From NCBI GenBank assembly GCA_002298915.1, contig DBML01000008.1, positions 62,001 to 126,000 of the forward strand: a stretch of DNA of 64,000 bases. Reading direction: 5' to 3'. The notes beneath the pieces are model-generated. The model had not been told where the DNA came from and searched no databases. It was given only the letters and a program-made list of their open reading frames with translations. Position numbers and translations under genes: made by a program. How positions within the stretch are numbered: position 1 is the stretch's first letter; each line of letters starts with the position of its first letter. Shown one piece after another: positions 42,027 through 50,778 of this stretch. This DNA is from Clostridium sp. UBA699 (GTDB taxonomy: Bacteria > Bacillota > Clostridia > Clostridiales > Clostridiaceae).

Positions 42027-44462
42027 TTATTTGACCACTATGTTTACGAGTCTTCCCTTTATAACTATTACCTTAACCACATTTTTCCCTTCAAGGAACG
42101 GAGCAGTCTCCTTATCCTCCAGGGCAGCCGTCTCTATCTCCTTCTCGGTCATTGAGCTGGCTACGTTTATCTTGGATCGGATCTTTCCGTTGACCTGTAT
42201 CGCTATCTCGACCTCGTCCTTTATGAGGGCTTTAGGGTCGAACGCCGGCCAAGTCTCGTTGAACACCGAGTATCCGTTGCCGGCCAGCTCCCACTGCTCC
42301 TCAGCAAAATGAGGCGCGAAAGGCGCAAGCAGCCTTACATAGTCATCTATGACCTCCTTAAGGAATCCAGGGTTCTTGTTCTCCACGTTCATGTACTTCA
42401 TGAGAGCGTTTGTGAACTCCATCATCCTCGCTATCGAAGTGTTGAACTGGAACCTGTCTGCATCCTCCGATATGGATTTTATGGAGTAGTTGCGCACGTA
42501 GTTCAGTTCCTTCTCATCTGCTCCCATATCGCCCTTTGTGCTTTTAGCATCAGCTATCGCTTCCCTCGACATTTCGAGCACCCTCTCGACCCTGTCGACG
42601 AACCTTCCTACTGATTTTATTCCTTCGTCGCTCCATGCTCCGCCGCTGGCGTAGTCAAAGCCGAACATCAGGTACATCCTGAATACGTCCGCGCCGAACT
42701 GCTCGATGTATTCGTCCGGGGATATCGTGTTGCCCTTTGATTTGCTCATCTTCGTTCCGTCAGGTCCGAGTATCGTACCCTGGTGCCTCAGAGCGGTGAA
42801 AGGCTCGTCGAAGTTCAGATATCCCATGTCCCTCAGAGCTTTCACAAAGAACCTTGCGTAGAGAAGATGCATGACAGCATGCTCTGCTCCTCCAACATAC
42901 ATGTCGACAGGGAGTATCTTGTTTATCTTTTCAGGATCCCACGCCTGCTTGTCGTTCAGGTTGTCTGCGTATCTGAGGAAGTACCAGGATGAGCATATGA
43001 ACGTGTCCAGCGTGTCTGCTTCCCTCTTTGCAGGTCCGCCGCATACCGGGCAGGTAGTGTTCATGAATTCCTCCGATTTCAGGAGCGGTGATGTTCCGTC
43101 AGGAGAGAATTCAACATCATGTGGCAGCAGTACCGGAAGGTCGCTCTCCGGAACAGGAACCGTTCCGCAGCAGTCGCAGTACACCATAGGGATAGGCGTT
43201 CCCCAGTATCTCTGTCTTGATACAAGCCAGTCCCTAAGCCTGAAGTTGATTTTCGCGTTTCCTTTCCCCTGGCCTTCGAGTTTTGCTGTGATAGCTGTGA
43301 TAGCTTCCTCTGATGTCATACCTGTGAATTCTCCGCTGTTAACTAGCTTGCCGTACTCAACCGAAGGGAGGTCTCCTCCCGTTATTACTCTCTCGATCGG
43401 GAGGTTGTATTTTGTAGCGAACTCGAAGTCCCTTTCATCATGCGAAGGAACGCCCATTACGCAGCCTGTGCCGTAAGTATTCAGTACGTAGTCAGCGATC
43501 AGTATCGGAACCCTTCTTCCGTTTATTGGATTTATGGCGAAAGCGCCTGTGAACACGCCTGTCTTTTCCCTTGCAAGGGACTGCCTCTCTATGTCGCTCT
43601 GCTTCTTTGTTTCTTCCTTGTAGTTTTCAACCGTTTCCCTGTTCTCTTCTGTCGTGATCTTGTCTACAAGGTCGTTCTCAGGAGCTATTACGCAGTATGA
43701 GCAGCCGAAAAGCGTATCTATCCTTGTTGTGAACACTGTGAAGTCCAGGTCCGAATTGTCCACTTTGAACACCACCTCGGCTCCGATTGACTTTCCTATC
43801 CAGTTCCTCTGCATCGCCTTTGTCTTCTCAGGCCAGTCTATCTTGTCCAAATCCCTGAGAAGCTCCTCCGCATAGTCTGTTATCTTGAAGAACCACTGGG
43901 AAAGGTCTTTCTTTGTAACCAAAGCGTGGCATCTTTCGCATTCGCCGTCAACTACCTGCTCGTTTGCAAGAACCGTGTTGCAGCTCGGGCACCAGTTTAC
44001 AGGAGCCTTTTTCTTGTAGGCCAGGCCTTTTTCATAAAGCTTAAGGAATATCCACTGCGACCACCTGTAGTATTCAGGCTGGCAGGTTATTACCTCGTTC
44101 TCCCAGCTGAACATCGCGCCCATGGCTTTCAGCTGTATCTCCATTGTCTCTATGTTTTTAAGCGTGGATTCCCACGGATGTATGCCTGTCTTTATAGCGT
44201 AGTTTTCTGCAGGCAGACCGAATGCGTCAAAGCCCATAGGCTGGAACACGTTGTACCCCTGCATCCTCTTCATCCTTGCCCATGAATCCGTTGGCCCGTA
44301 ATTGAACCAGTGGCCTGCATGTAGTTTGCTTCCTGAAGGGTATGAGAACATCTCGAGGACATACAACTTCTTCTCGAGATTCGTGTCATCGAACTTGTTA
44401 AGTTTTGTTGCTTCCCATTTATCCTGCCATTTCTTATCGATTTTTGTACTGTAAAAACCCAT
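42027..44462 (-). CDS. leuS: Leucyl-tRNA synthetase
   Basis: 811 residues from ATG 44462 (MGFYSTKIDKKW), after AGGGG. Class Ia synthetase charging tRNA-Leu. The HIGH-type motif is LHAGHW, the KMSKS motif KMSKSKGN, and the inserted editing domain CP1 includes TRIDTLFGCSYCV and the Thr-rich GVPSHDERDFEFA. Zn-finger Cys pairs CPSCN and CERC are present. A leucine T-box lies directly upstream. Confidence 0.98.
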   Translation of the reverse strand: MGFYSTKIDKKWQDKWEATKLNKFDDTNLEKKLYVLEMFSYPSGSKLHAGHWFNYGPTDSWARMKRMQGYNVFQPMGFDAFGLPAENYAIKTGIHPWESTLKNIETMEIQLKAMGAMFSWENEVITCQPEYYRWSQWIFLKLYEKGLAYKKKAPVNWCPSCNTVLANEQVVDGECERCHALVTKKDLSQWFFKITDYAEELLRDLDKIDWPEKTKAMQRNWIGKSIGAEVVFKVDNSDLDFTVFTTRIDTLFGCSYCVIAPENDLVDKITTEENRETVENYKEETKKQSDIERQSLAREKTGVFTGAFAINPINGRRVPILIADYVLNTYGTGCVMGVPSHDERDFEFATKYNLPIERVITGGDLPSVEYGKLVNSGEFTGMTSEEAITAITAKLEGQGKGNAKINFRLRDWLVSRQRYWGTPIPMVYCDCCGTVPVPESDLPVLLPHDVEFSPDGTSPLLKSEEFMNTTCPVCGGPAKREADTLDTFICSSWYFLRYADNLNDKQAWDPEKINKILPVDMYVGGAEHAVMHLLYARFFVKALRDMGYLNFDEPFTALRHQGTILGPDGTKMSKSKGNTISPDEYIEQFGADVFRMYLMFGFDYASGGAWSDEGIKSVGRFVDRVERVLEMSREAIADAKSTKGDMGADEKELNYVRNYSIKSISEDADRFQFNTSIARMMEFTNALMKYMNVENKNPGFLKEVIDDYVRLLAPFAPHFAEEQWELAGNGYSVFNETWPAFDPKALIKDEVEIAIQVNGKIRSKINVASSMTEKEIETAALEDKETAPFLEGKNVVKVIVIKGRLVNIVVK

Positions 44463-44499
44463 AAACATTCCCCTTTACACAAAAATATTTGAATAATAT

Positions 44500-44745
44500 A
44501 AAAAGCCTTCATCTCTGCAAGAGACGAAAGGCTAAATTCCGCGGTACCACTCTAATTAAACCAATACTGGTTTCACTCGTAGAATATAACGGTTTCCCCG
44601 TGCCTGTTTTTGCAGGCATACTCGGCGGTGAGTTCATCTTTTTATCAACACTGTTTCCCAGCACACAACAGCTCTCTTAGAGGATAAAGAAACTAATATT
44701 CCGCTTCAACGTCTGATATTTAATTATTTAAATTCTATTATATCT
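44500..44745 (-). promoter_or_regulatory. T-box riboswitch (Leu) of leuS
   Basis: T-box bulge AGAGTGGTACCGCGG at 44539-44553 (minus strand), terminator AGCCTT/AAGGCT with T-run at 44500-44533. Upstream, GATGAACTCACCGCCGAG offers CTC (Leu) as specifier. Uncharged tRNA-Leu should permit leuS transcription. Confidence 0.93.
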
Positions 44746-44776
44746 GAATATTGTTGTCAAGACTAAAAGCGGAAAT

Positions 44777-44806
44777 GAAAAAGTCCCCGAAACAATTCAG
44801 GGACTC
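44777..44806 (-). terminator. Terminator after tRNA-Gln
   Basis: AGTCCC/GGGACT stem with TGAATTGTTTC loop, followed on the minus strand by a T-run; it starts 3 bp past the tRNA CCA. Confidence 0.75.
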
Positions 44807-44808
44807 AA

Positions 44809-44884
44809 TGGCTGCCCATGCTGGACTCGAACCAACACAGTGCCTGCTCCAGAGGCAGGTGCCTTACCATTTGGCTAATGGGCA
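44809..44884 (-). tRNA. tRNA-Gln (anticodon CTG)
   Basis: 76 nt on the minus strand, TGCCCAT...ATGGGCA plus encoded GCCA. Anticodon stem CCTGC/GCAGG with loop CTCTGGA, anticodon CTG, reading CAG. T-arm GGTTCGAGTCC. Confidence 0.94.
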
Positions 44885-44937
44885 TCAACAACAACTATTA
44901 TATCAGATACAGGTTCAATGTCAACTCTTTTTTCGAA

Positions 44938-45462
44938 TTATTTTGAGATGAGTTTGTCGAACCTCTTTCTGAAGTATGTTGCGAAGGCCGAAAGCATATA
45001 GTCATACAGCAGGAAGACGAACTGAGCCGCAGCCAGGACCACCCATACCGCTCCCTTGATATCCAAAAGATTCGGAAGGAACAGCCTTGAGATCAGGAAC
45101 ATGGCTGCAAGGCACAGGTTGAAGTATGCGAGCTTGAGGACGTACTCAAGAACTATCCTGTTGAGCCCCTCTATGTAGTATTTCACAAAACCGTAAAGGC
45201 CGAAAACAAGAGCATAAGAAATGGTCGTAAGCCTGAGCCCTCCTATAAGGAACGCCAGGATTGCAGTTGCTGCATAGACCGCGGCGCTGTTTTTCGTGCC
45301 TATCACGGTTATGCCGGCAACTATAATGCAGCTCGTCAGCCCCTCGAGGAATATCCTGCTTGTGGGCAGGATAGAGCTTATGTAGACCAGCAGCGCGCCG
45401 AGAGCCGTCAGCATGCCTCCCAGGGCGGCCGCGTAAGCTTTGCTTTTGTTGGAATCCATCAT
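44938..45462 (-). CDS. Integral membrane protein of unknown function
   Basis: 174 residues from the Met pair at 45459-45462, just after the J-domain gene stop (15 bp), with GGGTGAAA as ribosome site; the longer frame running into that gene is an overlap artefact. About five hydrophobic segments and a basic C-terminus (RKRFDKLISK). Small-residue-rich first helices (AAALGGMLTALGALLV) recall transporter S-components, but no family is recognised. Confidence 0.75.
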   Translation of the reverse strand: MMDSNKSKAYAAALGGMLTALGALLVYISSILPTSRIFLEGLTSCIIVAGITVIGTKNSAAVYAATAILAFLIGGLRLTTISYALVFGLYGFVKYYIEGLNRIVLEYVLKLAYFNLCLAAMFLISRLFLPNLLDIKGAVWVVLAAAQFVFLLYDYMLSAFATYFRKRFDKLISK

Positions 45463-45476
45463 TTTCACCCGTAAGC

Positions 45477-46094
45477 CTACATGCAGTCGATCATGTCGCC
45501 GCCGCCGCATTCGCAGCAGGTATCCATGCACCACAGCGTCATGCACATGTTGCAGAAGTCAGGGTCGTTCCTCGTCTTCCTGTAGTTGCCCCTGTAGTTG
45601 GCATTCCCGTAGTTCATCCTGTTCAGGGCATCCCTGTACTCCATGTTCATGGGATCAAGCTTGCAGGCCATGCTGAGGTGGCTGTTCGCTGCATCGTACC
45701 AGCCTTTTCTAAGGTAAAGCAGACCGCTCAGGTAGTTCCATTCGGCGTCCCTGACCTTCATGCTGTTCAGCTTGCTCTCTGCTGCCGCAATGTTTCCGTT
45801 CTGGATGTCCATCCTTATGGACTGATATGCGGCCGAGCTTCCCTGCCCGCTGTAACCGCCGCTTCCGCTTCCTCCGGCGTTCCCGTAGCTGCTGCGGCCG
45901 GTCTCAGCGCCGTTTTTCATGAGGTAGTCGTAAGCTTCGTTGATCTCCCTCATCTTCTCTTCTGCGAGCTCCTGGAGAGGGTTCGCTCCGTGTTGGTCAG
46001 GGTGGTACTTTTTAGCCAGCTCCCTGTAAGCCTTCTTTATTTCATCTTTTGTCGCGTTCTCCTTTATTCCGAGCACCTCATAGGGATTTCTCAT
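45477..46094 (-). CDS. J-domain protein with Cys-rich C-terminus
   Basis: 205 residues from ATG 46094; a TTG two codons upstream is also possible. N-terminal J domain (residues 1-65: NPYEVLGIKENATKDEIKKAYRE with the HPD triad in KKYHPDQHG), a Gly/Ser linker, a helical TPR-like repeat region (about 95-160: LYLRKGWYDAANSHLSMACKLDP), and a C-terminus with eight Cys in 25 residues (FCNMCMTLWCMDTCCECGG) that could bind metal or an Fe-S centre. It probably recruits DnaK. It overlaps the end of the DUF5685 gene by 17 bp. Confidence 0.88.
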   Translation of the reverse strand: MRNPYEVLGIKENATKDEIKKAYRELAKKYHPDQHGANPLQELAEEKMREINEAYDYLMKNGAETGRSSYGNAGGSGSGGYSGQGSSAAYQSIRMDIQNGNIAAAESKLNSMKVRDAEWNYLSGLLYLRKGWYDAANSHLSMACKLDPMNMEYRDALNRMNYGNANYRGNYRKTRNDPDFCNMCMTLWCMDTCCECGGGDMIDCM

Positions 46095-46953
46095 CGTCAA
46101 AACAGCTCCTTTTAAATACTTTGTCTATCTTTTCCATTAAACCATACTGCAAAATATTTCGCAATAATTCCTCGTTCTTTTTAAGCGGCAGCGCCTCCAG
46201 GCGTTCAAGGCACTCTCTCGCGCAGGCAGTGAGCAGGAAATCCATCCTCTCCTCCACTGCACCGCAGAACTCGCCGTAGCCGAGCTTATCCTTGTTCAAG
46301 ACTGCTTCGATCGCGTTGAATTTCCCTTCCTTCATGTCTTTTTCAAGGTCGTCATAGGCATCTATGATGTATATCCATTTGCCAAGGTTGTAGCCCAGCC
46401 AGTAAAGCTCCTCGGCTTCCTCATCGCAGTACTCGGAAAGGATGTATCCGGTGAGGTCCGCGAAGGGATGGCTTATCTCATCTATCGACCTGCCTGCCGG
46501 CGAGGCTTCCATGGCTGAGAGTCCGGCTAGCTTCCTCTCGACCTCCTGCTTTTTTGTCAGCATCTCTTCCGGGTATTTCCTCATGTACGGCTCAAGGACC
46601 GACTTCATAAGAAAGCTCCTCAGGCTTCCGTCGTCGGCATAGTTGTCCATGAGCTTGTAGTAGCTGAGGATCGTGTTGAAGTACGCCGCATACTTGATCG
46701 CGTCGTTGTCCACGATGACAACCTTCTTTTTAGCCGGGTGCGCCATGCAGACCTGCCTCTCGTAGGAGGTCCGCCCCTCTGACAGGGAGTCCAGCAGCAC
46801 TGCGAGAAACGTCATGTCGTAGTTAAGCGTGAACCTGGGCAGGTTGCCGACGTTGCTCTTGATGGACTTGCATAGTCCGCAGTAGTAGGACCTGAACTTC
46901 TCGTAGTCCTTCATCCTGAGCTCCATTTTGCACGGGGTAACGTATCCGAACAT
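46078..46953 (-). CDS. DUF5685 family protein
   Basis: 291 residues. MFGYVTPCKMELRMKDYEKFRSYYCGLCKSI matches the conserved N-terminus of DUF5685 proteins, with a Cys-x-x-Cys. The rest is helical, with IDAYDDLEKDMKEGKFN near the C-terminus, an Asp-rich motif recalling all-alpha isoprenoid-synthase folds, but the function is unknown. Overlaps the J-domain gene and follows the CYTH gene by one base, so the three are probably translated together. Confidence 0.85.
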   Translation of the reverse strand: MFGYVTPCKMELRMKDYEKFRSYYCGLCKSIKSNVGNLPRFTLNYDMTFLAVLLDSLSEGRTSYERQVCMAHPAKKKVVIVDNDAIKYAAYFNTILSYYKLMDNYADDGSLRSFLMKSVLEPYMRKYPEEMLTKKQEVERKLAGLSAMEASPAGRSIDEISHPFADLTGYILSEYCDEEAEELYWLGYNLGKWIYIIDAYDDLEKDMKEGKFNAIEAVLNKDKLGYGEFCGAVEERMDFLLTACARECLERLEALPLKKNEELLRNILQYGLMEKIDKVFKRSCFDDEKSL

Positions 46954-46954
46954 C

Positions 46955-47512
46955 CTAGTACCCTTCCCCTGCCTTGTAATCCTCGATGAGCTGGTATATG
47001 GTCTTGGACGTGGTGTCCTTCATTTCGTAGCCGAGAAGCTCGACTATCTCCTCAAGCTCCGGCTCGCTCGCTGTCTCGATTTCGATATAAGGCACCGGGA
47101 AGAAAGCCCTGTCGTTTATGTCGATTTCGATGAGGGCGTCCTTGTACCTGTAGCTCTCCCTGTATCTGGCGATGCTGCTGTACTCGACAAGGCCGAGGGC
47201 CTTGAATATGTTTTCCCCCTCGACATGGTCGCTTATCTCTATCTCGTTCTCCTCCATGACCTTGAACTTCTCCTGGCTTATGATCCTTTTCGTCGTCATG
47301 TAGTAGTGGTTCCTTCCCCCGAGTAGGTCCTCGACCACCCTTATCCTTGCATAGCCCTTGCTGCTGAGCAGCCTTTTGTCTTCAAAATCGAATATCTTGT
47401 TAACCTGGTTTTCCTTTTTCACAAGCCCGGCACCTATCGACTTCATCTTTTCCCTGATTTCATCAGGCTCTATGTTAACTATCTTTGTTTCAAATTCCTT
47501 CAAACGAACCAC
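46955..47512 (-). CDS. CYTH domain protein (class IV adenylate cyclase/thiamine triphosphatase-like)
   Basis: 185 residues from GTG 47512; a TTG at 47503, better spaced from AGGGGTGG, is an alternative. CYTH features: N-terminal FETKIVNIEPDEIREKMKSIGA, DKRLLSSKGYARIRVVED with the paired Arg/Lys, NEIEISDHVEGENIFKALGL, and IEIDINDRAFFPVPYIEIE with alternating acidic/basic residues that line the triphosphate tunnel. CYTH enzymes act on triphosphates such as ATP, ThTP or PPPi; the substrate here cannot be told. Confidence 0.87.
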   Translation of the reverse strand: MVRLKEFETKIVNIEPDEIREKMKSIGAGLVKKENQVNKIFDFEDKRLLSSKGYARIRVVEDLLGGRNHYYMTTKRIISQEKFKVMEENEIEISDHVEGENIFKALGLVEYSSIARYRESYRYKDALIEIDINDRAFFPVPYIEIETASEPELEEIVELLGYEMKDTTSKTIYQLIEDYKAGEGY

Positions 47513-47621
47513 CCCTTATAAGATTTGCGGCCTTCTGCAGCCTTGCATAGTCCGACATTAATATTATATAATAAATAGTGCTTAATTTCGTTAATATAAT
47601 GTGAATAAATGAGGTGGAATT

Positions 47622-48119
47622 GTGGAAAATATTTATAGGCAGGAAGTAGACGCAAGCAACGTAGTGCGTTTCAAGACAATGAAGGTCCTCGCGATCGCCA
47701 GTTTTATCATCGCCGTACTTTATCTCTTCATGGGGGAGTTCGCAGCCGGCTCCGTGATGGCGCTCTTCGGATTTTTCGCCCTCTATGCAAGGCAGTACTC
47801 CATGACGAGATACTCCTACATCTTGTCGGGTGACACCGTCTCGATCGAAAGGACGCTCGGAGGCAAAAACAAAAAGAAGATGTTCGAATTCAAGCTGAGC
47901 GAAATCATCATCATGGCCCCTCAGCAGAGCGGCAAGATAGCGGAGCTTAACATAAAGCCCGATAAGACGATGGCCTACCACATGAAGGGCCAGGTCACAG
48001 GTGTTTACACCGTGCTTACGGAGGTCGAAGGCAAGGTGTTCAAGATCAAGCTTGCTCCCGACAAGAAGTTCATCGAGATGTGCCAGAAGAGGAACAAAGC
48101 TAAGGTCATAAAGGGGTAG
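47622..48119 (+). CDS. Small membrane-associated protein of unknown function
   Basis: 165 residues from GTG 47622, with GAGGTGG at 4 nt. Two close membrane segments at about residues 20-60 (VLAIASFIIAVLYLFMG and a second) are followed by a soluble, beta-rich domain (SGDTVSIERTLGGKNKKKMFEFK) ending with a basic tail. It resembles small Clostridia proteins with a PH-like cytosolic part, but no name is certain. It is followed after 6 bp by the nucleoid-associated protein gene. Confidence 0.75.
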   Translation: MENIYRQEVDASNVVRFKTMKVLAIASFIIAVLYLFMGEFAAGSVMALFGFFALYARQYSMTRYSYILSGDTVSIERTLGGKNKKKMFEFKLSEIIIMAPQQSGKIAELNIKPDKTMAYHMKGQVTGVYTVLTEVEGKVFKIKLAPDKKFIEMCQKRNKAKVIKG

Positions 48120-48125
48120 CGCGGT

Positions 48126-49142
48126 TTGGAATACATAAGGGAAATAAACATAAACGAAGCGGTGCTGCACATACTTGACACAAACTCCGACGAACCTATC
48201 CTGAACGAGTTCAAGCTGGACCTTGACGAGGATGTCTACAGGTTCCTCCTGCGGCATACGGAACGTTGCCTCAAGGACGAGGAGCTGAAATACGCCCTGT
48301 TCAACGATGAGCGAAACATAGTGAAGGAAGTGGCCCAGGAATACCTGAACGGCCATGGCGACATAATCGACGTGTCGAAGGAGATCGCAAGGCAGCTTTT
48401 CACTCTGATGAAGTCGAACTCCAACATCCCGTCCTGCGACCTGGTGGTGGTGTCCATCTCGACTGAGTTCGGCCCGCTGCTCGGTATATTCAAGATGGAC
48501 TACATAAAGAACTTCACGCACAGCGTGGACTTCATCGACGAGAAGATAGGCATAAGGATACTTCCTGAATACTCCGGCCTGCCGTCAAGCTCCTCCAAAA
48601 TCCAGAAATGCGCTTTCATAAAGCCATTAAGGGCGGACCAGGAGTTCAACCTCATGGTGATAGACAAGCAGAACAAAGACTCGAACTATTTCATAAACAA
48701 CTACCTGGGCTGCAGGCTGATCGACAACGAAAGGGACAAGACGAGGAACCTCATAAAGGCTGTCGAGGACTGGACAAGGTCAAACCTTGACGGAAATGCC
48801 GACAAGGCGGAGACAGTGAGAAGCGCGGTCAAGGACAAGATACTTTCCGAAGAGACCGTCAACGTTGGCGAGCTTTCTGAAAGCCTCTTCGGCGATAAGC
48901 AGCTGGAGAAGGAAAGCTTCAACGAGTTCATCAGCTCCAAAGGCGTAGCGGGAAGCATCGAGATTGACCGGGAATGGGTCGACAAGAAGCTAAAGAGGGT
49001 GCGGCTGAAGATCGACAACGAGATAGACCTGTACCTCGCTCACGAGACGTACAGCGACAGGAACCGCTTCGAGATCCAGAGGATCGGCGACGGCAGCATC
49101 AACATAGTCATAAAGCACGTCCAGAACTATATCGAAAAATAA
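48126..49142 (+). CDS. Nucleoid-associated protein, NdpA/YejK family
   Basis: 338 residues from a TTG start, with AAAGGGG about 12 nt upstream. Family 37-kDa nucleoid-associated proteins are about 335 residues. Seen: ININEAVLHILDTN, GDIIDVSKEIARQLF, LVVVSISTEFGPLLGIFKMDY, NNYLGCRLIDNERDKTRNLIKAVEDW. The role of the family in DNA organisation is known only in outline. Some family members are linked to phage defence, but nothing in this neighbourhood indicates that. Confidence 0.85.
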   Translation: MEYIREININEAVLHILDTNSDEPILNEFKLDLDEDVYRFLLRHTERCLKDEELKYALFNDERNIVKEVAQEYLNGHGDIIDVSKEIARQLFTLMKSNSNIPSCDLVVVSISTEFGPLLGIFKMDYIKNFTHSVDFIDEKIGIRILPEYSGLPSSSSKIQKCAFIKPLRADQEFNLMVIDKQNKDSNYFINNYLGCRLIDNERDKTRNLIKAVEDWTRSNLDGNADKAETVRSAVKDKILSEETVNVGELSESLFGDKQLEKESFNEFISSKGVAGSIEIDREWVDKKLKRVRLKIDNEIDLYLAHETYSDRNRFEIQRIGDGSINIVIKHVQNYIEK

Positions 49143-49180
49143 AAATGGAGGCTTGCCTGCAAAAGGCAGCCTCCATTTGT
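49141..49180. terminator. Bidirectional terminator NdpA-like / alarmone synthetase
   Basis: AAATGGAGGC/GCCTCCATTT with inner TGCC/GGCA pairs; the convergent genes end on both sides within a few bases. Confidence 0.85.
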
Positions 49181-49969
49181 TTATCTGTACATATCCAGGG
49201 TTTTCTCTGTAGCCCTGAGGAGGTTGTTAAGGTCGTAGACCTCTCCCTCCTGTATTAGCCTGCTGAGCTGAGTCTGGTACCTTGTCGCCTCTGAGTTCTT
49301 ACCCAGCGACGAAAGCAGCAGTATGTTATTCATTATGCTTGAAACAAGGTTGGACTTGACCTCGAACAGCTGCTGGGCGTCCTTTATCTCGTCCTTTATG
49401 CCCATCATGAGCTCATCCAGGTTGAACGCGGCATCCGCCGCGGATTTAAGCTTGTACTTTATATCGTCCGGAATGGCATGCTTGTACTTGTAGTTGAGTG
49501 AATGCTCCACCGTAGCCCAGAAGTTCATCGATAGTGTCCTGATCTGGAACTCCGCGAGGATCTCTATCTGCCCGTCCGCCATGTTCACAGGGTACTTCAC
49601 TATGACATGGTAGCTCCTGTAGCCGCTCTTCTTTACGTTGGTCACGTAATCCTTCTCGTATATTATCTGCATATCCTTCCTGTTCCTTATCAGCTCAACA
49701 ACCTTATCCACGTCGTCAACGAACTGGCACATTATCCTGATTCCGGCTATGTCCTCTATTTCGTATCCGACCCTGTCCAGAGGTATGCTGAACTTGTTCG
49801 CCTTCTCAAGGATGCTGGAAAGCTCCTTGACCCTTCCGGTAACGAACTCGATCGGCGAATATTCATTTTTAGTCCTGTATTCCGTCCTGATGCTCCTGAA
49901 TTTGACCTTAAGTTCCTCAACCGCCTGCTTGTAAGGTATCAAAAATGTTTTCCATTCCCCAATAGCCAT
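49181..49969 (-). CDS. Small alarmone synthetase (GTP pyrophosphokinase family)
   Basis: 262 residues; RelA/SpoT synthetase domain without hydrolase, TGS or ACT domains, as in RelP/RelQ proteins. Motifs: EYSPIEFVTGRVKELSSI, EIEDIAGIRIMCQFVDDVDKVVEL, KSGYRSYHVIVKYP (G-x-R-S-Y-H substrate loop) and AEFQIRTLSMNFWATVEHSLNYKYK. It makes (p)ppGpp from ATP and GTP/GDP. No partner hydrolase in the window. A C-terminal helix (about 210-260) may mediate oligomer formation. Confidence 0.93.
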   Translation of the reverse strand: MAIGEWKTFLIPYKQAVEELKVKFRSIRTEYRTKNEYSPIEFVTGRVKELSSILEKANKFSIPLDRVGYEIEDIAGIRIMCQFVDDVDKVVELIRNRKDMQIIYEKDYVTNVKKSGYRSYHVIVKYPVNMADGQIEILAEFQIRTLSMNFWATVEHSLNYKYKHAIPDDIKYKLKSAADAAFNLDELMMGIKDEIKDAQQLFEVKSNLVSSIMNNILLLSSLGKNSEATRYQTQLSRLIQEGEVYDLNNLLRATEKTLDMYR

Positions 49970-50002
49970 ATACTCACCCTCAAACGTTATTATTTGTGCT
50001 CT

Positions 50003-50689
50003 CTAAAGTATTCTTACGGGATTGAAATTTATGAAATCCGAAGAGGTAAAGACGTACCTGACCCCGTTCCTGAAGCCCTCGAAAGCGTTCATGACGGAAG
50101 GTCCGTGCAGGTGCCCGTAGACGACAATTTCCGCCCCGGACTCGTCGATTATCTCAGTGAAGCCTGTGGTTCCTTCCTGGTCGGCCACGGGAGGGTAATG
50201 CAGCATTATCAAGAGCTTGCTGTAACCCGCCTTCTTTGCCGAATCTATCGAAAGCCTGAGCCTGAGCAGCTCCCTTTCGTATATCTTCTCATCCTTTGAA
50301 GTGAAGGACTCGCCTCCTGGATATGTCCAGCCCCTTGTCCCGCATATAGCGTAATCCCCGTAGCTGAAGAAGTTGTTCTGGATGAAGTCCATATCGTCAA
50401 AAAGCTGGTTGAGCCTGCTTATGCTGCCCCACCAGTAATCATGGTTCCCTCTTACAAACACCTTCCTGCCTGGCAGTCCGTGTATCCATTCGAGATCCCT
50501 TATGCCGTCCTCCAGCTTCATGGACCAGGATATGTCTCCTGCCACGAGCACCGTGTCTTCAGGGCCTACGTTCCTCTCCCAGTTCTCTTTTATCTTCACG
50601 CTGTGCCCGGACCACTTTTCCCCGAATATGTCCATGGGCTTGTCCCCCATAAAGTCCAGGTGGAGATCCGAAATCGCATATAAAGCCAC
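50003..50689 (-). CDS. Calcineurin-like metallophosphoesterase
   Basis: 228 residues from GTG 50689 (MALYAISDLHLDF), right after TAGGTGA; the GTG or ATG at 50704 adds MVGDF and is less like the family. Two-metal motifs: SDLHLDF, AGDISW, VRGNHDYWWG and YGHLHGPS. Substrate unknown (phosphodiester or phosphoprotein). No signal peptide, so cytosolic. It lies between the alarmone synthetase and ribU, all on the minus strand. Confidence 0.93.
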   Translation of the reverse strand: MALYAISDLHLDFMGDKPMDIFGEKWSGHSVKIKENWERNVGPEDTVLVAGDISWSMKLEDGIRDLEWIHGLPGRKVFVRGNHDYWWGSISRLNQLFDDMDFIQNNFFSYGDYAICGTRGWTYPGGESFTSKDEKIYERELLRLRLSIDSAKKAGYSKLLIMLHYPPVADQEGTTGFTEIIDESGAEIVVYGHLHGPSVMNAFEGFRNGVRYVFTSSDFINFNPVRIL

Positions 50690-50747
50690 AAAATCACCTA
50701 CCACATAACTTACAATTTCTTATAGATACATTATAACCTAAAATGCC

Positions 50748-50778
50748 AAAAAAATCCGGCTTGCCGCCGGATTTTTTG
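50748..50778 (-). terminator. Terminator of ribU
   Basis: AATCCGGC/GCCGGATT stem with loop GGCAA-type, with A and T runs on both sides, immediately after the ribU stop. Confidence 0.85.
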
